Shown here one piece after another: positions 57,945-64,000 of a stretch of 64,000 nt of DNA. Within the stretch, counting starts at the first letter, position 1; each line of letters begins with the position of its first letter. The stretch is from Tetrastigma voinierianum (Eukaryota; Streptophyta; Magnoliopsida; Vitales; Vitaceae), in NCBI GenBank assembly GCA_016808115.1, contig JAEQBH010000897.1, forward strand, positions 62,001 through 126,000. The letters run 5' to 3'. Both the position numbers and the translations under genes were made by a program. Under the pieces are notes generated by a model. The model was given only the letters and a program-made list of their open reading frames with translations. It searched no databases and had not been told where the DNA came from.

Positions 57945-57960
57945 TAAGTTTAGGGAAGTT
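57945..57960 (+). other. Polypurine tract of element D
   Basis: AAGTTTAGGGAAGTT ends directly at the 3' LTR start (TGATGA). The form AAGTTTGGGGGAGTT is usual before Athila LTRs. Confidence 0.65.
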
Positions 57961-58729
57961 TGATGACTTACAAGTCCATTACTTTTAGAATCATTTTCTG
58001 CTTGATTTTCATTTAAAAAGGTTTCAAATCATTACATGGCTTGTGAAAGCTTCACCATTTGATGTGGCAGGAGTGAGAAAAAAATTTCATGAAAAAATAG
58101 AGATTGGATATCAGCGTTAATAATCTAATAAAATTTGACTTAAAGTTGTGGAAGGCGCACAGATGAAGGAACTTAGATATTATTGATTCTGCGACAAATC
58201 AAACATCTAAGATGTGACAGGTTGAAGCTGAATTAGAATGAAGCATGCAGAAGGTAAAGGCAGTGGGGATCGGCGTCCAGTGACAACGGTAGAAGAGGGC
58301 TTCGTATCGCGGGGCACATCTGAGATCATTGTGTTTTGTCGAGCACTATCTGAGAAGCGGTGCAGCGTTTCAACGAGTGTGAAGAAGAAGGGGGTAATTT
58401 ATCCAGCGCCTGATCATTGCTGCGTTGCGGTGTCAGAGCCTGGAAGAAATTTGAATGAGAATTGGCGTCAGAGAAAGACGGAAAGCTATGTTGACTTGAT
58501 GGGGGTGTGATCATCGCGACCAAGGGATTGATGTGCGACTCATTGAAGCGACCAGTTCGAGGTTACCGACATGAGATCATTGTGTTGACAGAGGAAGGGT
58601 GATCATTTCTTGGTATGGGGAATCTACAGTCGAAAGTGAAGCGGTGTCTCACAAAATAAGCAGTGCGACAAAGGATGATCATGGCGTTTTATGAGGAAAC
58701 AACACTTTTAGGCACGCGCAAAGCCATAA

Positions 58730-59055
58730 TGCATGTCGCGGATAAGACCGATGTCGCGACATCATGAGCAACACCGCTTGAACCCAGACAGCATAAATCG
58801 AGTCGCCAGACATCAAGAGGACATCGCTTGAAAGTCAGCCATGAAGCGACATGTCGCGATTAAGAAATTGAGGTCGCGACATCGAGACACCAAATCAAGG
58901 TCAAGTAGTATTCATGAACTCAGATGTCGCGACATACGATGTCATACACGCACGAACAAATGAAAGTCAGCAGGTTTATAGACGCCGCGACGTGAGATCG
59001 GCGTCGCTGAGCATGGATGATGTCGCGACAAGAAATTTGAAGTCGCGACCTGAAC
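58730..59055 (+). repeat. CG-rich palindrome cluster in 3' LTR of element D
   Basis: GTCGCG sites near 58735, 58754, 58854, 58873, 58924, 59023 and 59042. Same order of words as 46215-46550. Confidence 0.8.
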
Positions 59056-59129
59056 AAGAACTCGCTGCCTCCACTTGGAAATCCAATAAAGGACTCCGCC
59101 TCGGGATTAGGGGCCCAACCGAGAAACCC

Positions 59130-59137
59130 TATAAATA
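59130..59137 (+). promoter_or_regulatory. TATA box of 3' LTR of element D
   Basis: TATAAATA in GAGAAACCCTATAAATAATG. It would read out of the element into 60641 onward. Confidence 0.7.
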
Positions 59138-60640
59138 ATGCCAGCCACCCCGTGCATGAAAGTTAGTCATACCATGCACGAGAGGTCCGGATAACAAGGC
59201 CCATTTTCTTTATTTTATTTTTAGTTTTCTTTCTTTCCTTTCTTTTATTTTTCTTCAATGTTGGATAGTTGAGATTAGATTAGATTTATCGTTTCTATTT
59301 TTCTTTTATTTTCCTGAATTGATGTTATCAAGTTTGAGCTAGTCACTTCAAAGATTCAATTCTTTTCAAATTACTACCCTGAATGTTGTGTTCGCACAAA
59401 TTTCCTCGAATTCAGCTTATCCAAATAAATGCATGGTTCTTATGATCGTGAGGAATGTCGTAGTGTGTAATTCCAAGAATCGGTGAATCCCAAATTTCCA
59501 TTAAGTGAATGCTACTGGCCAAAATTATCTTTCCTATCGCAGTTTCAAAGAATTGCGAATTTCAAGCATTTGAATTTACTTTCTGCTATGGGTTTAAAGT
59601 TTTTGATCCGAATACCGCTCTTATACCCGTATTAAGAAGTGTTTCATTGCTCGATTTCAAGGAGGTCCCTCTCGAGGACACGCAGATGACAACCTGGGAG
59701 TTATGAATATTTCTTTAAGGTATATTAACTCCGCTATTAGAGATCTAATGAGCTTTGTGAGTTTACTTGATAAATCCTCTTCACTTGAAATCAAGAACGA
59801 GTCAATGAGTGCCATCAATTTTAAACAAGGTAGAGTTCACTTCAATTCGAATAAGTAGCCAATCCAGCATCGAGATCTAATCAAGGAGAGGGTGATCTAT
59901 TCTAATTTGGAGGAAGAGTAACCCGAAGTCACATCCTTGCTTGACCGATAACTTGGGAGAGCTATGTACCCATAAATGGGTATGAAGTATCAAGAAAAGA
60001 AAATACCCAGAATTAGAAGTATCTCAGCAGTGGTAGTTATCTAATCGTATTCGAGACCGTAGTCAAAAAATTAGATAATGAAATGTGAAGTGTGAGAGAT
60101 CCAAATCGAACTATTAACGCCTTGGACATTTGCACCAAATTCACAAGCAAATAACAAGTTGATTACCGTGAATTGAAATCCTCACAATAGCATTGATCTT
60201 AATGCGCTCTCTAAACGATAATTATTCCACTTTGCCTTTCCTAACCACAATTTATTCTTTATTCTTTATATTCAAGCTTATTGTTCATTTCATTTATTCT
60301 TGTTCGCGACTTTTCCAAAGACCTTAATGTTAGTTCTCACTATCATTTATGGTCCAAATAAGATGGAAATTGAGTAATCTAGGGTAGTTGATTTAAAATT
60401 CTCGAGATCTCTGTGGGATCGAGTATCTGGACTAAATCCATTTTATTATTTATGGTCGACTGCACTCATAGAATATCGACTCAAACCAAACTTTGAAAGG
60501 ATTTACTCTAGGAGATTTTTGGTTTATATAGTATAATGTCATTCGGGTCTCATGCAACAGCTTATCAAGCATCATCGCTGTGGATTAGTCAATAGCCCTT
60601 GGTAGCCATAAAATTGTATATGTGTTTTATCCGATCAACA

Positions 60641-61408
60641 TTCTAGCACTACGCACGCTATTAACACTTCTATTACTGGCAAAAGACGTCTTTGATCAAA
60701 GGTTTCTAAGACTCCTGCTACGACACTTCGTTTACCTAGGCAGCACGTCTCTCTTTATCATTGTTTCGAAGATCTAAATTTGTGCTACGACACTCAATAC
60801 CATACTGCACCTTCTCGGTACTTATTGTGCTACGCCCTACTCATTTCTTTATTATCAATCTAGGTATTCCAACAGCTTATATGATAAGAGTCCGAATAAC
60901 GAATAAAAAGTTAAAGTATAAACTGAAGATCTACTGCACCTCAGATAAGCATAAGCTATGTAATATCTACGGGTACCACCGTATAACTATAAGCTCTGTA
61001 ACTCCTATGGGAAATCTGGATAAGTATAAGTCTACTATAAGTACAAATATATGTATTAGTTTGCTATATGAATTCATGTACCTGAGACCGCGACCGTGAT
61101 ATCATTTACTATTGTATGCCTATAATCTGAAAAGAATATTAATGCATGTATACGTATAAGCCACATGTTGTTTAGACCAGTTTTGAATCCATAGTATAGA
61201 GATGATATCCATGAGTTTCCTATACTGCCTGCCAAAGATCTGCAGTGGGTTCATCACCTATAGGTTTCGCGCTCTAATTATGTAAATGTAAATGTACAGT
61301 TTTTGTATATGTATGTGTAAATGGGACTCAATACTATATGTATTGATACTGTAAACACCACTATGGTGGTAGTTTTATTTTGTATATGATATTTTGATTT
61401 AGTTATAA
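60641..61408 (+). mobile_element. Tekay-like LTR T2 (plus), distal part
   Basis: 60641-60850 resumes the 63-bp array (TTCTAAGACTCCTGCTACGA). 60955-61030 matches the reverse complement of 41600-41700, and 61270-61400 that of 26930-27010, with the GTGGTAGTTTTATTTTG end. I place the LTR end near 61408 (AGTTATAA); a clear CA end or PBS is not seen. Confidence 0.6.
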
Positions 61409-62009
61409 GACTTGGGTTCACCAACAATCAAAGTTAAGTAAAGAGTCCCAAGACGCCTCACGCGCCTATCTGCCCCCCCTCCTTCATAGGCGAGGGTCAT
61501 ATGGCACCGTGATAAAGGGAAGCTGGCCATTGCTCTCGATCGACAAATGATAATTTAATCCACGATGAGTCGTCCTCGGCGCCTCCCCCATCCCTTAAAT
61601 CCCTCAGCATAAAGAATACTTGAGAAAGCACAAAGACTAGATCGAGTAAGAGGCCTTCGCCTCACCCCGCCTCTGACACCATAGTGTCCATCTCAAGGCA
61701 AGGAAAGAGAGACAAAGCAAAGAAGACAAGACCGGTCGCCAAGCCTCGAAACCCCTTCGACGCTGTCCTCGTGCATGTTGCCACTAGTACCGCCGCAAGA
61801 TCCCTCGCCTTTAGCATAATGGCCAACGCTTTACATACCAATCGACGGTCTTAATTCGCAGGACTGGCGATATGCCTCTTCACTCCTGTGGCAACAATAT
61901 CTGATCAATGCAGCCACCCTACCCGTTTGTCATTCCAAATTTCACCACAAGCACACACTGATCGACCTCTTACAACCATATTGTCATTCCGATTAGTGTG
62001 CCTAATTCT
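61409..62009. other. GC-rich unassigned stretch
   Basis: CACGCGCCTATCTGCCCCCC, CCTCGGCGCCTCCCCCATCC and similar words; gene-like composition but no protein family recognised in any frame. GCCTCTGACACCATAG at 61670-61685 is the reverse complement of a Met-tRNA PBS-like TGGTGTCAGAGGC, without an LTR end beside it. Confidence 0.4.
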
Positions 62010-62905
62010 ATTCCCAAGCGTAGGAATTATGGTCATCTAGCATTGTAATACTGTGGAAATCCACAGGTCATCTCCACAGGGAGCGGTCTTACTTTGTTGA
62101 TCAATAGGAGCTATTCCCCACTAAAAGTATGATTTAAAGGAGAATTGTGATGATGTGTTGTTTGATTGAATGGTTGATTGTTTTGAATGTTTTAACCTAG
62201 AAAGACAATTGCTGGGATTTTGGGTGGTTCCACTCACTTGAGATCGTGCAAGTCCTAATTCTCATTTTATAAACTCATCTAGGAACCATTGATAAAATGT
62301 CTTCATGGAGATTTTATTCTTAAATGCTTTTGGAAAATAAAGATGATCGAGTAATACTAAACACTTATTCTCAATTAAAATGAACCCTTAGTTGGCATTA
62401 TGATCACACAACGTAACGAAATATCTCGTTAACACGTTGTCAAGAATTCGCCCAACTAAAGATTTAAAACCCTTTCTACACAAGTGATCAATATTACAAT
62501 AATCCATTGAAAATTCGGTAGAGAGGAATCGAGGACTTTACTCTTGGATCGGGGTGAGTTTCCGTATGATCCCAGCAAAGAGGGGTTTAGAACTCCATAA
62601 AACTCATAGGAGAACAATTAAAGACGAAGAACGACAAACATAAAAAACAGCTTCCTCAAGGGAAATCACTGACTTGTAAATCGAGAATAGAAAAATATGG
62701 AATGCTAAGATTTAAAGTGTAATAAATATTGATCGAAGATTACAAACTCTTGAATCCGAAACTTAAAAGAATGGAAATCTGAAATCTGGATCTACAAGGT
62801 ACCACTAAAAAATGGAGAAAAACTCTTATTCTATCAAAACCTAAACCCTAGAAGTGAAAAGCCTAAAAAACTAAAGAGAGACCCATATTACTTGTGTCCT
62901 CCTCC

Positions 62906-62913
62906 TTTATATA
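62906..62913 (-). promoter_or_regulatory. TATA box of LTR F
   Basis: TATATAAA on the minus strand in GGAGCTATATAAAGGAGG. Confidence 0.65.
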
Positions 62914-63004
62914 GCTCCCTCCAATGTGTGATTTTCCCATTTTGGTTTGTCGACGAGTGCCCTCGCGCACGGATTGAATTCCTCGACAATTCCCAAGAGT
63001 TCAT

Positions 63005-63200
63005 AGCAAGTTCTACCCTAGGACTTAAAGTTCTACCCTGTGAGCAGTGTCACCGCCAATTTTCTAAATAGAGTTCTACCCAGAGGGACTTAAAGTTCTA
63101 CCTCACTGCAGTGAAGATGTTCACCGGCTAATTTTCAGTTGAGTTCCCACCGGTGACTTGGAAGTTCTACCCTAGTGGTAAGATGATGTCCACCGGTGCT
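63005..63200. repeat. ~85-bp repeat, three copies, in LTR F
   Basis: GACTTAAAGTTCTACCC...GTCACCGCCAATTTTC units (variants GATGTTCACCGGCTAATTTT and GATGTCCACCGGTGC). Lies 90-290 bp upstream of the TATA box in minus direction. Confidence 0.75.
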
Positions 63201-63432
63201 TTCCTTAGCTTTGGCCGGGGTTCCGAGACTTATCAATCGCTTCACCCACATCCATCAACAAGCTCATCAAGCTTCCCGAAGCATCCTTGTGCACTTACGT
63301 TTTAAACCCGAAGACTCGTGACAAATCGGGAAACAAGAAATTAGAAGTGACTGCTTTATGCCAAATGTGGTAAATCATGAGTTAAACAAAGTATTCCATT
63401 ATAATTATCATCACTAAATGTGTATTCATCAC

Positions 63433-64000
63433 ACTCCCAACTCCGCATCTTGCTACCTAGCAAGATTTAGATCTGTTAATCCACTCCAATTAAAGAATTT
63501 AACTCAAGGCGCTCTAGATACTGAAGCTTTGCAAGAATCTCAAAATAGCACTTATGGAATAGAACATTTCACCCACTTTAGTATGCATCAACATGACTCA
63601 ATTAGACCAGCCACATCCTTACACAATGAACATTATAACACGCTAACACAAAATTGGTTATTCAAATAAGGATTATGGATTTAAGAAATGTATGGTAGTC
63701 ATGCTTGCAGTGAACTGTAATGATAGAAATAAGGTAGGCAATCATATAACATAGAACATGTAACCATCATGCATAATGTCAAAAGGAACAGAAAACATAA
63801 GTCGAATCAAAGAGGTCTTAAGAGTTTGTAATGACCGTGGGTTAAAAGAAAGAAAAGGTAAAAGATCAAAACGGGTGTTGGCATAACATGGCTAAGGTCT
63901 ACTACCCGATTGCCAAATAATTCACCCTAGTATAGCCTAACACACCATGCAAAGGTCGCCCTCATCCTCACATCAAGAGAATGCGCCCGTCCACATACCG
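63433..64000 (-). mobile_element. 3' internal end of element F, non-coding
   Basis: Sequence upstream of the 3' LTR F in its own orientation. No protein is recognised; an 83-codon plus-strand frame at 63418-63669 spans the LTR border and is probably chance. Confidence 0.45.

Larger units (their letters stand above)
45458..60640 (+). mobile_element. Element D: Athila-like Ty3/gypsy element, 15.2 kb
   Basis: Two LTRs of nearly equal length (2677 and 2680 bp), then PBS, gag, protease, RT, RNase H, integrase and an env-like ORF before the 3' LTR. Large size, long LTRs starting TGATGA, Asp-type PBS and an ORF after pol fit Athila. The flanking 63-bp array resumes directly after 60640, with TTCTTA before and TTCTA after, an imperfect target duplication. 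Confidence 0.85.
57961..60640 (+). mobile_element. 3' LTR of element D (2680 bp)
   Basis: Starts TGATGACTTACAAGTCC and ends ATCCGATCAACA. Almost the same length as the 5' LTR but with very many small indels, especially at 58140-58730. The palindrome cluster is at 58730-59050, the TATA box at 59130-59137. Confidence 0.85.
62010..63432 (-). mobile_element. LTR of element F, minus strand, Athila/Tat-like
   Basis: On the minus strand it starts at 63432 with TGATGAATACACATTTAGTG and is preceded by GGAGTTGGGAGTG, a good polypurine tract, so this is the 3' LTR of an element lying to the right. It holds a TATA box and an 85-bp array. The other end is near 62010; no duplication was found to fix it. 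Confidence 0.65.

Noticed and set aside
61670..61692. Met-tRNA type PBS on the minus strand
   Set aside because: No LTR end (CA) adjoins it and no gag can be read on the expected side; kept only as a note.
1..64000. tRNA, rRNA, snRNA or miRNA genes
   Set aside because: No cloverleaf with A/B boxes, rRNA core or clear miRNA-type hairpin was seen by eye; a covariance-model scan would be needed to exclude small ones.

Overview
The window is plant nuclear DNA, almost certainly from an angiosperm and probably a eudicot. It carries Ty3/gypsy LTR retrotransposons of three plant types (Tat-like, Athila-like and Tekay-like), a degenerate S-domain receptor-like kinase with plant-style introns, and no intact host gene. 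Lineage names rest on my reading of translated motifs, primer-binding sites (PBS) and LTR ends, not on a search. No bacterial or viral gene was recognised.

Layout. 1-1898: LTR piece of a Tekay-like element (minus). 1899-6935: remnant of a Tat-like element (B) with a collapsed pol, a 38-bp satellite in its 3' UTR interrupted by a solo LTR (3577-4789), and a 3' LTR. 6936-9063: LTR fragment and unassigned AT-rich DNA. 9064-26091: one S-domain receptor-like kinase pseudogene on the minus strand, cut into three pieces by a Tat-like element (A, 9712-22522, itself carrying an Athila-like LTR fragment at 12707-14840) and by a 1.08-kb insertion (23044-24122). 26092-26910: 5' LTR, PBS and gag start of another copy (E) of the element-A family, inserted in the lectin exon. 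26911-43673: a Tekay-like LTR on the minus strand, split by Tat-like element C (28331-41431). 44046-61408: a related LTR on the plus strand, split by Athila-like element D (45458-60640). 61409-64000: unassigned DNA and the 3' end of a minus-strand element (F).

How it fits together. The layers can be ordered: the kinase gene came first, element A and element E went into it, and further elements went into those. Four insertions have flanking duplications or direct repeats that support their borders: ACTTT around the solo LTR, AACCC/AACCT around A, TATCCAGG/TATCCTGG around the 1.08-kb insertion, and CATGCAT around C. All coding regions carry stops and frameshifts, so nothing here looks able to make a full protein.

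The most interesting signals are non-coding or accessory: tandem arrays in the 3' UTRs of the Tat elements, antisense ORFs (aORFs) between pol and the 3' LTR with a matching antisense TATA box in two elements, CG-rich palindromes (TGTCGCGACA) repeated upstream of the LTR TATA boxes of Athila-like elements and again before the env-like ORF, and a second PBS-like motif near the end of the same LTRs.
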